This document shows, in pieces, positions 16,954 through 25,232 of a stretch of 49,284 nt of DNA. The first letter of the stretch is position 1, and each line of letters begins with the position of its first letter. The notes under the pieces were generated by a model. It worked only from the letters and a program-made list of their open reading frames with translations, did no database searches and was not told the origin of the DNA. This DNA comes from Desmospora activa DSM 45169 (GTDB lineage Bacteria; Bacillota; Bacilli; Thermoactinomycetales; DSM-45169): positions 122,795 through 172,078 of the forward strand of contig NZ_PZZP01000004.1 in the NCBI RefSeq assembly GCF_003046315.1, in the 5' to 3' direction. Both the position numbers and the translations under genes were made by a program.

Positions 16954-17150
16954 GAGAGGGGGAGCGATTTCCAGTGAAGCGCCCTTTGTAAAGCACAAGT
17001 CTCGCTTTGACCGACTATCCAGCGGAGCCTCAGAAGGATCAAAGGATCCAACCATTTAGGGCCACACAGCCTTTCGCATGTACGCTGGTTGGAAACGGAG
17101 GAGGCGAAGCGGATAGACCTACATCTTTGAAAGGGAAAGAGGGAAGCGAG
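16954..17150 (+). repeat. Dispersed intergenic element, copy B (putative structured RNA)
   Basis: This is the second copy of the element at 1915-2133, here on the plus strand between ywdK and rarD. Nested helices: CCCTTT (16982-16987) with AAAGGG (17130-17135); CTATCC (17015-17020) with GGATAG (17111-17116); TCCAACC (17047-17053) with GGTTGGA (17087-17093). Compared with copy A, an A-U pair replaces G-C in the middle helix and a U-A pair replaces C-G in the inner helix. No open frame is shared. Transcription direction and promoter are unknown. Confidence 0.7.
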
Positions 17151-17167
17151 TACCCTTTCTGGATTCG

Positions 17168-18130
17168 TTACATTTTTGTCGGGCAGTTTGTCCCGAGAGG
17201 GGCCTTCTCCGGGGCAAGCGTTGCTTTTTTCTTCTTCACTAAAGACGCTCTCGACCGTGAAGTAGTAAAAATCACCAACCCAATCCAGATAAGGATAAAC
17301 GAAAACAGCTTCACTTGGCTAAAGGGTTCATGGAAAAGAAACACACCCAAGAACAACATAATCGTGGGAGCTATATATTGCAGAAATCCGATTAACGAAA
17401 AGGAGATACGCTTGGCACCTGTGGCAAAAAGCAATAGCGGAACTGCCGTCACGATGCCCGCTCCCAGTAACAGGATCACTGTATGGACCCCTTCGCTCTC
17501 AAAGAGATGCCCTGATGATGAATCCCCCACAGTCAACAAAAACAGCATGGCAAAGGGAGTCATCAGCAAGGTTTCAATCGTTAACCCTGCCCACACTCCT
17601 ACTGTGACCGTCTTCTTAATTAAACCGTATAAGCCGAAGCTCAATGCAAGACCAAGCGCTATCCACGGTATGCCCCCATAATCAACGGTTATGGTGATTA
17701 CACCACCGGTTGCCAAAAGAAAGGAAAGCAGCTCCCAACGGGTTAACCGTTCCTTCAAAAAGATCGTAGCCAATAAGACGTTAATCAGCGGATTAATATA
17801 GTATCCTAAACTGGTTTCAATCACACGATCACTGTTTACTGCAAAAATAAACAGAAACCAATTGATGCTGATAAGAACAGCCGCGCAAGAGATCGTAAGC
17901 ACTGATGTAACATGGGAAAATGTGTGACGGATCTCTTTTGCCACCTTCCCCAACTGTCGCATACATAACAGCACCAAAATCATAAAAACAAGCGACCATA
18001 CGATACGATGAGCCAAGATTACAGCGGGGGTGACACCCTCAAACAACTTCCAATAAAGGGGTAGTATCCCCCATAGCAAATAGGCGGTAACCGCCGCTAA
18101 AATACCCATTCCTTGTTGTTTTTCGTTCAT
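17168..18130 (-). CDS. rarD: RarD-type EamA transporter
   Basis: 320 aa with about ten transmembrane helices in two EamA repeats. It opens with GMGILAAVTAYLLWGILPLYWKL and carries NWFLFIFAVNSDRVIETSLGYYINPL, which is diagnostic of the RarD/YojE branch; GFLQYIAPTIMLFLGVFLFHE ends the second repeat. The natural substrate of RarD proteins is unknown. The ATG has GAGGGAAAA upstream. The C-terminal ~25 residues are basic and cytoplasmic. Confidence 0.92.
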   Translation of the reverse strand: MNEKQQGMGILAAVTAYLLWGILPLYWKLFEGVTPAVILAHRIVWSLVFMILVLLCMRQLGKVAKEIRHTFSHVTSVLTISCAAVLISINWFLFIFAVNSDRVIETSLGYYINPLINVLLATIFLKERLTRWELLSFLLATGGVITITVDYGGIPWIALGLALSFGLYGLIKKTVTVGVWAGLTIETLLMTPFAMLFLLTVGDSSSGHLFESEGVHTVILLLGAGIVTAVPLLLFATGAKRISFSLIGFLQYIAPTIMLFLGVFLFHEPFSQVKLFSFILIWIGLVIFTTSRSRASLVKKKKATLAPEKAPLGTNCPTKM

Positions 18131-18175
18131 CTTTTTTCCCTCTTCGATGATTAATCAGGTGGTTCTTACCTGTTC

Positions 18176-18817
18176 CTAAGAAGTCGTTCCCATCCCAACC
18201 GCAAGATCTTGCTCATGTCGGCACGCTTTTACGGCTAGCAGCAATCCTCGACGCACGGTTTCTAGAGACATGCTGGGATGGTCTCCCATTACCGCTTGTT
18301 CCGGCGCAAACGGAATATGGATAAAACCGCCGCGCAGCGGGCGGTTGGAGTGATTGATCTCATGCATCAACCCATAAAACAGATGATTGCATACATAAGT
18401 GCCCGCGGTGTGAGAAATCGCAGCCGGAATCCCTTCCTCCCGCATGGTTTGCACCATTCGCTTGATCGGCAAGGTGGACCAATAAGCGACAGGTCCTCCT
18501 TTTACCACCGGCTGATCCACTGGCTGATTGCCCTCATTGTCGGGGATACGCGCATCCTCCAGATTGATTGCGACCCGCTCCGGTGTAATCGCCGTCCTTC
18601 CTCCCGCTTGTCCGACAGCGATCACGACATCGGGTTGACTCTGATGAATCGCTTCCCGCAAATGAACCATGGATTTCCCAAAAACCGTAGGCAAGCAACT
18701 GACCCGAATCTCCACCCCCTCCACTTCTTCTCTTTCCAACGAGCGCACCGCTTCCCACGAAGGGTTAACCTCTTCACCGTCAAAGGGTTCAAATCCGGTT
18801 AACAGTACTTTTGTCAT
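18176..18817 (-). CDS. pcp: Pyrrolidone-carboxylate peptidase
   Basis: It removes N-terminal pyroglutamate from peptides in the cytoplasm (peptidase family C15). The 213-aa length is normal. LLTGFEPFDGEEVNPSWEA opens the protein; the catalytic triad is visible as E80 (ITPERVAINLEDARIPDN), C143 (HTAGTYVCNHLFY) and H167 (GFIHIPFAPEQ). GGAGGGGAAACG precedes the ATG. It probably forms its own unit 45 bp upstream of rarD on the same strand. Confidence 0.95.
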   Translation of the reverse strand: MTKVLLTGFEPFDGEEVNPSWEAVRSLEREEVEGVEIRVSCLPTVFGKSMVHLREAIHQSQPDVVIAVGQAGGRTAITPERVAINLEDARIPDNEGNQPVDQPVVKGGPVAYWSTLPIKRMVQTMREEGIPAAISHTAGTYVCNHLFYGLMHEINHSNRPLRGGFIHIPFAPEQAVMGDHPSMSLETVRRGLLLAVKACRHEQDLAVGMGTTS

Positions 18818-18846
18818 CGTTTCCCCTCCACAATCCGCTCCACTTG

Positions 18847-19695
18847 CTATCTTTTTTTCGCTGCTAAGGGGCCATACTTTCGTTCATGCAGTGTCACATT
18901 GACCAATCCCCCCAGCACCAACAACAAACCGGTCAAGTAAAACCAAACCATCAACACGATTACTCCCCCCAGACTACCATAAGTAGCGCTAAAGTTATTG
19001 AAGTTGTTTACATAGTAGGAAAACCCGAGGGAGTTGATTTGCCAACCGATACTGGTTACCAAGGCGCCGATGACAACTTTGCGAAAAGCTACTTTTGTAT
19101 TGGGGGCAATTTGGTAGATCGCGATCAGAACCAAATTAGTCATAACAAATACAGCCAGCCAGCGCATCAATAAAAAAGTGGTCCATGAGCCCGGTGGTAG
19201 CCCGAAGACTTCATCCATATAGCGGAAGATCAATTGTCCAAACACCGGCAAGAGCAACAAGACCACAAACACCATCACAATAGAGACCGTCATCGCAATC
19301 GAAAGCAGTTGCAACCGCCAAATCGGACGTGTTTCCTCCACTCGGTATGCGATGTTTAAGGCACGGATAATGGCAAACGCACCATTGGATGCAATATACA
19401 ACGCTGCCAACAGACTAAAGGATAAAATCCCGCCTCGCGGTTGCTCCATCAGATCCCGAATCGGCCGATCGATCGCAGCGGATGCCTCTTCCGGCAACAT
19501 ATTGGTAACAAAGGAAACTGCCAGATCCGGGTTTAAGTTGAGATAAGGCAAAAGCGCAACAGTAAAGATCAGCAGCGGAAAAATAGACAACAAAAAATAA
19601 TAGGCCAATGCCGCCGCCAAATCAGGTAAACCGTTTTTCCATACCTGTGACAATACTTGCCATGCAACCGACATAACGGACCGTAAAAATTTCAT
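18847..19695 (-). CDS. YihY/BrkB-family membrane protein
   Basis: 282 aa with about six transmembrane helices. Family hallmarks are LPDLAAALAYYFLLSIFPLL at the N-terminus, SNGAFAIIRALNIAYRVEETRP in the middle and FYLTGLLLVLGGLVNVTLHER at the end. The family was once called ribonuclease BN in error; its role is unknown. I chose ATG 19695 (MKFLRSV), preceded by AAGGACGGGTGG; a start 25 codons earlier cannot be excluded. Confidence 0.85.
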   Translation of the reverse strand: MKFLRSVMSVAWQVLSQVWKNGLPDLAAALAYYFLLSIFPLLIFTVALLPYLNLNPDLAVSFVTNMLPEEASAAIDRPIRDLMEQPRGGILSFSLLAALYIASNGAFAIIRALNIAYRVEETRPIWRLQLLSIAMTVSIVMVFVVLLLLPVFGQLIFRYMDEVFGLPPGSWTTFLLMRWLAVFVMTNLVLIAIYQIAPNTKVAFRKVVIGALVTSIGWQINSLGFSYYVNNFNNFSATYGSLGGVIVLMVWFYLTGLLLVLGGLVNVTLHERKYGPLAAKKR

Positions 19696-20027
19696 CCAGC
19701 CACCCGTCCTTAGAAATTTGTAATCATCTTTTATTGTAACCGGAACAAGCTTCCAAAGACCATCGATCATCTTCGATTAACGAAAAAACCACCCAATCCT
19801 GGATGGCTGATACGGTACAATCGCCTCTTAAATTGATATTCACAACTTGTCCGGTAAATGAAACCGACATCGTCGTATTGAGGACCCTTTAAGTCAATCC
19901 GTGTTATCAGGAATAAAACCGATACACCATAAAAGCTTTTAAAAAGCCAAGGTAGGTATATATACCAATAGCAAAAATTGAATCGCGATCTTCATCGTTA
20001 TCCTTCTTTGCTATCTCCTAACAAAAC
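19696..20027 (-). other. Intergenic region with a terminator and a possible 18-codon peptide
   Basis: Between dedA and yihY. AGAAGGA precedes an ATG at 19995 opening MKIAIQFLLLVYIPTLAF and a TAA at 19939-19941: a hydrophobic peptide 32 bases after the dedA stop. A shifted frame continues with protein-like sequence (FIYRTSCEYQFKRRLYRIS) to about 19800, so this may be a frameshifted small gene. A minus-strand terminator ends the region. Confidence 0.3.
19783..19806 (-). terminator. Terminator downstream of dedA
   Basis: Minus strand: CCATCC-AGGATT-GGGTGG followed by T6. Confidence 0.75.
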
Positions 20028-20654
20028 TTAACCCACATGTTCCTTCCTCATTTCATCAACCTTACCGGGAGCAGTCTTGCATTGTTTGTAAACAATCCCA
20101 GCAAGGATGAGCAAAGTGATAACTGCAAGCGACCAGGCAATATCATGGGAGAGTTCCACCATAGTATCCCAAGCATTCCCCAACAACATCCCTAACCCAA
20201 AGAAAAGCGCCGTCCACAACCAAGCCATTCCATAAGCAATGGGTGCATATCGCCTAAAAGGAATACGTTGACACCCCGCAATCAGTGGAACCCCGTGCCG
20301 GAGTAAAGGCAAAAAAACAGCCAAACCCCATGCCCACGGTCCATATCGATCGTGAAAATGCTTAGCCCGCAACAATCGAGTCGCCATTACTCCCCCTAGC
20401 TTCCTCTGTCTGCTGCTCCAAAAACCAAACACCCGCCCCAGCAGATATTCAACTGTCAGCACTCCTGTCACACCCAGACCCGTAACGGCGAAAGCAGGTC
20501 CCGGTTTCAGCATCCCTATCGTCACCAGTCCCCCGGCCAGCATCGCAATCGCTTCATTGGGAACCGGCATTCCTATTAGTCCTAGACTGAAGGCAAATAA
20601 TAAAGCGATTATTCCATGTTGGGAAACCCACTCCAAAACTGCGTGCACATCCAT
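20028..20654 (-). CDS. DedA-family membrane protein
   Basis: 208 aa. It has the VTT/DedA core with GLIGMPVPNEAIAMLAGG at the N-terminus and FLPLLRHGVPLIAGCQRIPF in the middle; five to six hydrophobic segments. DedA proteins act in phospholipid (undecaprenyl phosphate or phosphatidylethanolamine) flipping and membrane homeostasis. AGGAAGTGG precedes the ATG. A diverged 56-bp tandem duplication lies immediately upstream. The cardiolipin synthase gene is the next gene upstream, a fitting neighbour, though its terminator separates the two. Confidence 0.88.
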   Translation of the reverse strand: MDVHAVLEWVSQHGIIALLFAFSLGLIGMPVPNEAIAMLAGGLVTIGMLKPGPAFAVTGLGVTGVLTVEYLLGRVFGFWSSRQRKLGGVMATRLLRAKHFHDRYGPWAWGLAVFLPLLRHGVPLIAGCQRIPFRRYAPIAYGMAWLWTALFFGLGMLLGNAWDTMVELSHDIAWSLAVITLLILAGIVYKQCKTAPGKVDEMRKEHVG

Positions 20655-20692
20655 CCAACCACTTCCTCACTCCTGAAAATAAAGATACGACT

Positions 20693-20804
20693 GCACCTTA
20701 TCAACTATAAAGGGCAATTCTTAATTTTTTCTAAGAATGATACAGCTCGCACCTTAACAAAAACGAACGGCAATCTTTAACTTTTTCTTAAACGGATAAA
20801 AACA
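20693..20804. repeat. 56-bp tandem duplication upstream of dedA
   Basis: Unit 1 (20693-20748) and unit 2 (20749-20804) are in register over their full length with about 38 of 56 identical bases, including GCACCTTA, GGCAAT and a TTAA-TTTTT-C-T core. It lies in the putative dedA promoter region. Confidence 0.6.
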
Positions 20805-20821
20805 TGCCGCCCTTAGCAGAC

Positions 20822-20847
20822 AAAAAACTCCCTCCTAAAAGAGGGAG
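20822..20847 (-). terminator. Terminator of the cardiolipin synthase gene
   Basis: Minus strand: CTCCCTC-TTTTAG-GAGGGAG followed by T6, immediately after the stop codon. Confidence 0.9.
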
Positions 20848-22293
20848 CTATAAAATCGGCGACAACAGACGTGAGATGGACTCCTTAAAGCGAATGGTGT
20901 AAGAGCGCTGTTGGTATTCTTCCCAAGTCAGCGAAGTGGACTGAAGCATATCCTGCTGGAAAATTTCCGCCAAATTCTTTGCCATGTCAGCATGGTATAA
21001 AAAAGCGTTTACCTCAAAGTTTAAACGGAAGCTGCGCATATCGATATTAGCCGTTCCGACTGAGGCGATTTTATCGTCCACCACAATCGTCTTAGCGTGA
21101 AGGAAGCCGTTTTGGTAAATGTAGATCTTTCCTCCCGCCTGCAACAGTTCACCTACATGGGAGAAAGTCGCCCAATACACAAACGGATGGTCCGGTTTGT
21201 TGGGAATCATAATGCGAACATCGATCCCTGACAGACAAGCGATTCGAAGAGCGTCCAACAAGCTGTGATCCGGAATGAAATACGGGGTTTGGATATAAAT
21301 ATACTTCTTGGCGGTTAAGATCATCTTGATATAGCCGTTCTTAATCTGCTCCCATTCTGAATCAGGACCGCTGGATACGATTTGCACCCCGACATCGCCC
21401 TCTCGCAGCGGTGTCGGATAATAATTGTCCTGATAGGAAATATCATGGCGTGACGCCTGATTCCAATCAAGAATAAAACGGGATTGGATATGGTGGACCG
21501 CATCCCCCCGAATGCGCAAGTGGGTGTCACGCCAATAGCCAAAGCGCGGGTTTAAGCCCAGATATTCATTTCCGATATTAAATCCCCCGATATATCCGAT
21601 CTTCCCGTCAATGATCACCAGTTTCCGATGGTTGCGGTAATTGAGGCGCAAATTGATCAACGGCAACACCGCGGGGAAAAAGGCTTCAATCTCCCCTCCC
21701 GCTTCACGGATTTCGCGAATAAACGCCTTGTTCAGCCTTCTGGAACCCAAATCATCATAGATCAGTCTTACCTGGACACCTTCTCGTGCTTTACGGGCCA
21801 ACACCCGGGCCAGTCTTTTTCCCAGATCGTCTGGTCTCACAATGTAATAGAGGAGATGGATATGATGTTGTGCCCGCTCTAAGTCCTCTATCAAGGCATC
21901 AAACTTTTCCTGACCATCGGTAAAAATCTCAACCTGATTCGTTTGTGTCAACACCGCTTGATCATTGTTTAAATGCATCAAGATCAACGCTTTATACTCT
22001 TGCCAGGAAGAATTCCCATACTGAAACGTGTTATTTTCCAGCTGCGCTTTTTGAGTTGTAACTGCTTCCTGCAATAAAACGTGGATTTGCTTGTCCCATG
22101 TAAAAATTTTTTGCTTGCTTATTTTCCGACCAAAAATCAAATACAAGACAAAACCGAGAACGGGGATAAAATATAGCACCAACATCCAAGCCCATGTCGA
22201 GCTGACATCACGCCGTTCCAAAAAAATGATGGCGGTTGCAAGCAGGATGTTTAAAACCAGCACAGATCCCAGTAATAGTGTTAAGATGTCCAA
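20848..22293 (-). CDS. cls: Cardiolipin synthase, phospholipase D type
   Basis: It condenses two phosphatidylglycerols to cardiolipin at the membrane. Two N-terminal transmembrane helices (about residues 2-24 and 34-53) precede two PLD motifs: HRKLVIIDGKIGYIGGFN and HAKTIVVDDKIASVGTANID, both with intact H-x-K-x4-D. The start is TTG 22293, four bases after GGGGAGAG, giving 481 aa, essentially the length of Bacillus ClsA. Confidence 0.95.
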   Translation of the reverse strand: MDILTLLLGSVLVLNILLATAIIFLERRDVSSTWAWMLVLYFIPVLGFVLYLIFGRKISKQKIFTWDKQIHVLLQEAVTTQKAQLENNTFQYGNSSWQEYKALILMHLNNDQAVLTQTNQVEIFTDGQEKFDALIEDLERAQHHIHLLYYIVRPDDLGKRLARVLARKAREGVQVRLIYDDLGSRRLNKAFIREIREAGGEIEAFFPAVLPLINLRLNYRNHRKLVIIDGKIGYIGGFNIGNEYLGLNPRFGYWRDTHLRIRGDAVHHIQSRFILDWNQASRHDISYQDNYYPTPLREGDVGVQIVSSGPDSEWEQIKNGYIKMILTAKKYIYIQTPYFIPDHSLLDALRIACLSGIDVRIMIPNKPDHPFVYWATFSHVGELLQAGGKIYIYQNGFLHAKTIVVDDKIASVGTANIDMRSFRLNFEVNAFLYHADMAKNLAEIFQQDMLQSTSLTWEEYQQRSYTIRFKESISRLLSPIL

Positions 22294-22409
22294 TGCGCTC
22301 TCCCCTTTTTCTCTCCCCAATCCCGAAAACGGGCATCAAAAACACTATAACATACAATCCATCCAGTATTCAGAAATAGTTCCACCCATACTAATAAACG
22401 GCTTTATCC

Positions 22410-22425
22410 ACCGTTTCATCCAAAC
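22410..22425 (-). repeat. 16-bp repeat upstream of cls
   Basis: GTTTGGATGAAACGGT (minus strand) is identical to 23745-23760, upstream of the EamA gene. Both copies have the same orientation and lie before a gene start; TGAAAC resembles an ECF sigma -35. Confidence 0.45.
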
Positions 22426-22473
22426 AAAAAATCCGCTTTCGGGATCGTCTTTATCCGATCCTAAAAGCGGATT
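22425..22473 (-). terminator. Terminator of the EamA transporter gene
   Basis: Minus strand: AATCCGCTTT(TA)GGATCG pairs with CGATCC(CG)AAAGCGGATT, followed by TTTT and G/T-rich sequence. Confidence 0.9.
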
Positions 22474-22501
22474 GTTCAGGCATTCTCATTTGGAGGATGG
22501 A

Positions 22502-23665
22502 TTATAATTGTTTATTTAGCCTCCATTTTCTCCAACCATTGTTTTTTGTTTGTTGCGGTCTTTCCATTTCCAGCTCATTTTTCTGTTGAATGTATTGTGT
22601 AATGTATTCGGGGTTGCGTACATTGGCAAGGGCGATTTCCAACCTGATATAGGTGGTTTCATTGGAGTACCCCATCGCTTGGGATTGTTCCGTCTCCTCG
22701 TCATTGGCTTGATACGCGGTTCCCAACAATATCAAAAGAATCCCTAGCCACTGCACGGTGGTTACGGCTTCCGACAACAGGATCATGGCCAACAAGATCC
22801 CAAATGGCAGCTCAATCGCAGGCAGACAGGAAGCAAGGACTGATTTCCCCTTGTTGAACAAAGCCGTCATCCCCTTGGCAAAGGACCAAGTAGGGATGAC
22901 ATATCCCAACAGAGCGATAATCAGTACCGTTACTCCAAACTTCCAATCCATCGAGCCGGAAAGGATCGATGTCCCTCCAAGCATGATTAATAGCGGAGTA
23001 ACAGCGAGCAATGACAGGGCACTCCCGGTCATTAAGCAGGCGGATCTCGTTTCTTCCGATAGATGGGTATGAAGTCGTCCTGTGGCCAGCATCCAGCAAC
23101 TATCGCTAACCGCCGTCAAAAAACCGAACAGCAAACCCCATTTACTAATTTCATACCATGAGAAATTATACAGTTCCATTGCAAAGAAGGTACCGACCAA
23201 AATCGTAATCCACGACTTTACTGTTTTTTTGGAAGGACGATGTTGAATCAGCGCCGTCAAAAAGCCGTTAAAATCAACTGACTTTTTTTGTTCCCACGCT
23301 TTAATAACCCAATCCTTCCCCACGGGGATAATCCAAAAATATTGAATGATCAACACGGTCACCATCGAAACCGGAAGCGTTTGAAGAGCGAGGAAATAAA
23401 ACAAAGTACTCGCCCCTGACGCACATCCCCAAGCCATTAATGTCAACCGCATTTTCCATGCCTTGTTCGCCGGGTATTGCGCCATCTCACGACGGTGTTT
23501 CCCAAACCACACAAGCCAGAGTAGCGTCATTCCCAGTAGAACCGGCAATAACGTTAACTGCAAAAATGGATAATTATTACCATAAGCAAACTTTAATATA
23601 ACTCCAATTGACCCTAGACACATACCACCGACCAGTATCAACGCTGACGCACGCTTCACTATCAA
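22502..23665 (-). CDS. EamA/DMT-superfamily transporter with long polar insert and tail
   Basis: 387 aa with about ten transmembrane helices. MCLGSIGVILKFAYGNNYPF opens the first repeat, FLALQTLPVSMVTVLIIQYFW closes its core; a polar insertion of about 40 residues (KAWEQKKSVDFNGFLTALIQ) separates the halves. A hydrophilic C-terminal tail of about 65 residues follows the last helix. Substrate unknown. I keep TTG 23665, nine bases after AAAGGGGGGG; a GTG two codons later is possible. A TGAAAC-16-CGGTATAAT promoter-like stretch lies upstream. Confidence 0.8.
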   Translation of the reverse strand: MIVKRASALILVGGMCLGSIGVILKFAYGNNYPFLQLTLLPVLLGMTLLWLVWFGKHRREMAQYPANKAWKMRLTLMAWGCASGASTLFYFLALQTLPVSMVTVLIIQYFWIIPVGKDWVIKAWEQKKSVDFNGFLTALIQHRPSKKTVKSWITILVGTFFAMELYNFSWYEISKWGLLFGFLTAVSDSCWMLATGRLHTHLSEETRSACLMTGSALSLLAVTPLLIMLGGTSILSGSMDWKFGVTVLIIALLGYVIPTWSFAKGMTALFNKGKSVLASCLPAIELPFGILLAMILLSEAVTTVQWLGILLILLGTAYQANDEETEQSQAMGYSNETTYIRLEIALANVRNPEYITQYIQQKNELEMERPQQTKNNGWRKWRLNKQL

Positions 23666-23719
23666 ATTGCCGCCGCCCCCCCTTTCAACTAACCTCCCTA
23701 ACGAGGTGAAGCGGATAAT

Positions 23720-23760
23720 AAAATTATACCGTTTTTAAAGGACAACCGTTTCATCCAAAC
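23720..23760 (-). promoter_or_regulatory. Promoter region of the EamA gene, with 16-bp repeat
   Basis: Minus strand: GTTTGGATGAAACGGT (23760-23745), repeated exactly at 22425-22410, then a spacer and CGGTATAAT. TGAAAC with 16 bases to CGGTAT resembles an ECF sigma promoter, and TATAAT could instead serve sigma-A. Confidence 0.4.
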
Positions 23761-23795
23761 CCGTTTTGGCAATTAAGTCGTATACATTTATCCCT

Positions 23796-23833
23796 AAAGG
23801 AGGAGTCCTAGATTGGCTAGCATAGATAAATAA
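23796..23833 (+). other. Orphan Shine-Dalgarno with six-codon frame
   Basis: AAAGGAGGAGT (23796-23806) is followed six bases later by TTG GCT AGC ATA GAT AAA TAA. It is an excellent ribosome binding site with no gene behind it, so a decayed gene start or chance. Confidence 0.25.
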
Positions 23834-23839
23834 TGGCAT

Positions 23840-23864
23840 AAAAAAACAGCCCACAAAAGGCTGT
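23840..23864 (-). terminator. Terminator of the 447-aa gene/RPH operon
   Basis: Minus strand: ACAGCC-TTTTGTG-GGCTGT followed by T7. Confidence 0.9.
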
Positions 23865-23888
23865 CAGATTGATGACGCAACCAAAAGA

Positions 23889-25232
23889 TCAATCTTCATC
23901 GTAAATCCGTTTCTCCTCTTCCACATAAGCGGTCAAAAACTGCTCTTCCATCCGCTCATCTCCCATGATGTCAGCCGCCTCTGCCGCTTTCTGCAACAGA
24001 TTTAAGTGAGGACCCTCTAGCGCTTGAATTTGTTCCAGCGCCCACTCATAGGCAACACGACAGGTGGGGTGATTGGCGTCATTTTGCAGCAAGACTACAT
24101 CAAAGGCGTTTTCAACGATCATCCTTCCCAGTCCAACCCGCTTCCAATCGGGGATATGTTGCAAATGGTGGCGTGCGGTATCGATTTTGGCCCAAGCTAC
24201 ATCCGCTTCGCCCAGTTTAAGATACCATTCACTCAATGACCGTAATTGACTGGCAATATCCCAATCTGTTGTTTTATACCTCAACAATTCTTCCTGGGCA
24301 GCGATCACTCCCGCCACGTTGTCGCAATGCCGTTCATAAACAACCAATTGATTGAGGGTAGTTTCATCCCAGTCCTTTTGTTGCGATTTCCACTCTCTCA
24401 CTTTCTCCTGTAAAAGCTCTTTCTCCTCTAGGTCAATCGCTAGTTCAATGACATCCTCGATATTTTCCATATCCAATTGAGAAGGATATTGCTTCTCTTT
24501 CGCTTCTCTCCAGCGCGTTAGGTCTGATGAATTGATCCGGCAGTTTTCCCTATCTTCTCCTACATAATCATAAAAAGTTGACTTCCATTCATGTTCGGCA
24601 TCCACCACATAACGGTAGGTTTCTTCGATGCCCGCCGACACGAGGTATTGCACATCAAAGCCGCAGTGGGTGTCAAAGTTGGAGAGTTTCGCCTGTGTAA
24701 ACAACCAAACATTCATGGGACTACGAAAACGGGACAAAAGATAGGCGCACAGACAGAGAGAGGGATATAAACCTTGAAAGGGAGCATGTCTGTGCATAAT
24801 CGTTTCTTGCCGCATCAATTTCTGTAGCAGGGGTTCGTCTTGTTCACTTCTGTCATATTGTAAGGCCAGCAACAGTCGAAAGCGTTTCAATCGATTGGCG
24901 TCATAGGAATGCCCTTCTTCGTCAAACGCTTCTTGATAGGCGAAAGCTTGGCAATCAATCCGTCCTGCCCGCACAGCCGCTAAGGTTTGTAGGTGGTTTT
25001 TAAGCATGATTAACTGCGGAAACCCGCGAATGGGGGAACCGTCCTCCTTACCGAGATGAAAAATACTTCCGATGAGTGGTAAGCAGTAAAGGTACTGCCC
25101 TTTAACAGCTCCCTCACTGCTGATTGATCTTCGGTAATTTGCTGGTGGTGTTGATAGGGAGTTTATTTGTGCACCTATTGCCACTTCGCTTGAATGTATT
25201 TTGTATGGATGGATTTGTCTTCTATCACTCAA
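23889..25232 (-). CDS. Unrecognised 447-aa helical protein downstream of the RPH-type gene
   Basis: I do not recognise this family. It is soluble, has no signal peptide, and its second half looks like TPR-type helical repeats (LEEKELLQEKVREWKSQQ, LSEWYLKLGEADVAWAKIDT, LLQKAAEAADIMGDERMEEQ). The first half holds a Cys-rich patch (LYPSLCLCAYLLSRF) and THCGFDVQYLVSAGIEETYRYV. The TTG start directly follows the TGA of the upstream gene with no intervening base and no good ribosome binding site, implying translation by coupling. A functional link to the upstream phosphotransferase is inferred from position only. Confidence 0.8.
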   Translation of the reverse strand: MSDRRQIHPYKIHSSEVAIGAQINSLSTPPANYRRSISSEGAVKGQYLYCLPLIGSIFHLGKEDGSPIRGFPQLIMLKNHLQTLAAVRAGRIDCQAFAYQEAFDEEGHSYDANRLKRFRLLLALQYDRSEQDEPLLQKLMRQETIMHRHAPFQGLYPSLCLCAYLLSRFRSPMNVWLFTQAKLSNFDTHCGFDVQYLVSAGIEETYRYVVDAEHEWKSTFYDYVGEDRENCRINSSDLTRWREAKEKQYPSQLDMENIEDVIELAIDLEEKELLQEKVREWKSQQKDWDETTLNQLVVYERHCDNVAGVIAAQEELLRYKTTDWDIASQLRSLSEWYLKLGEADVAWAKIDTARHHLQHIPDWKRVGLGRMIVENAFDVVLLQNDANHPTCRVAYEWALEQIQALEGPHLNLLQKAAEAADIMGDERMEEQFLTAYVEEEKRIYDED

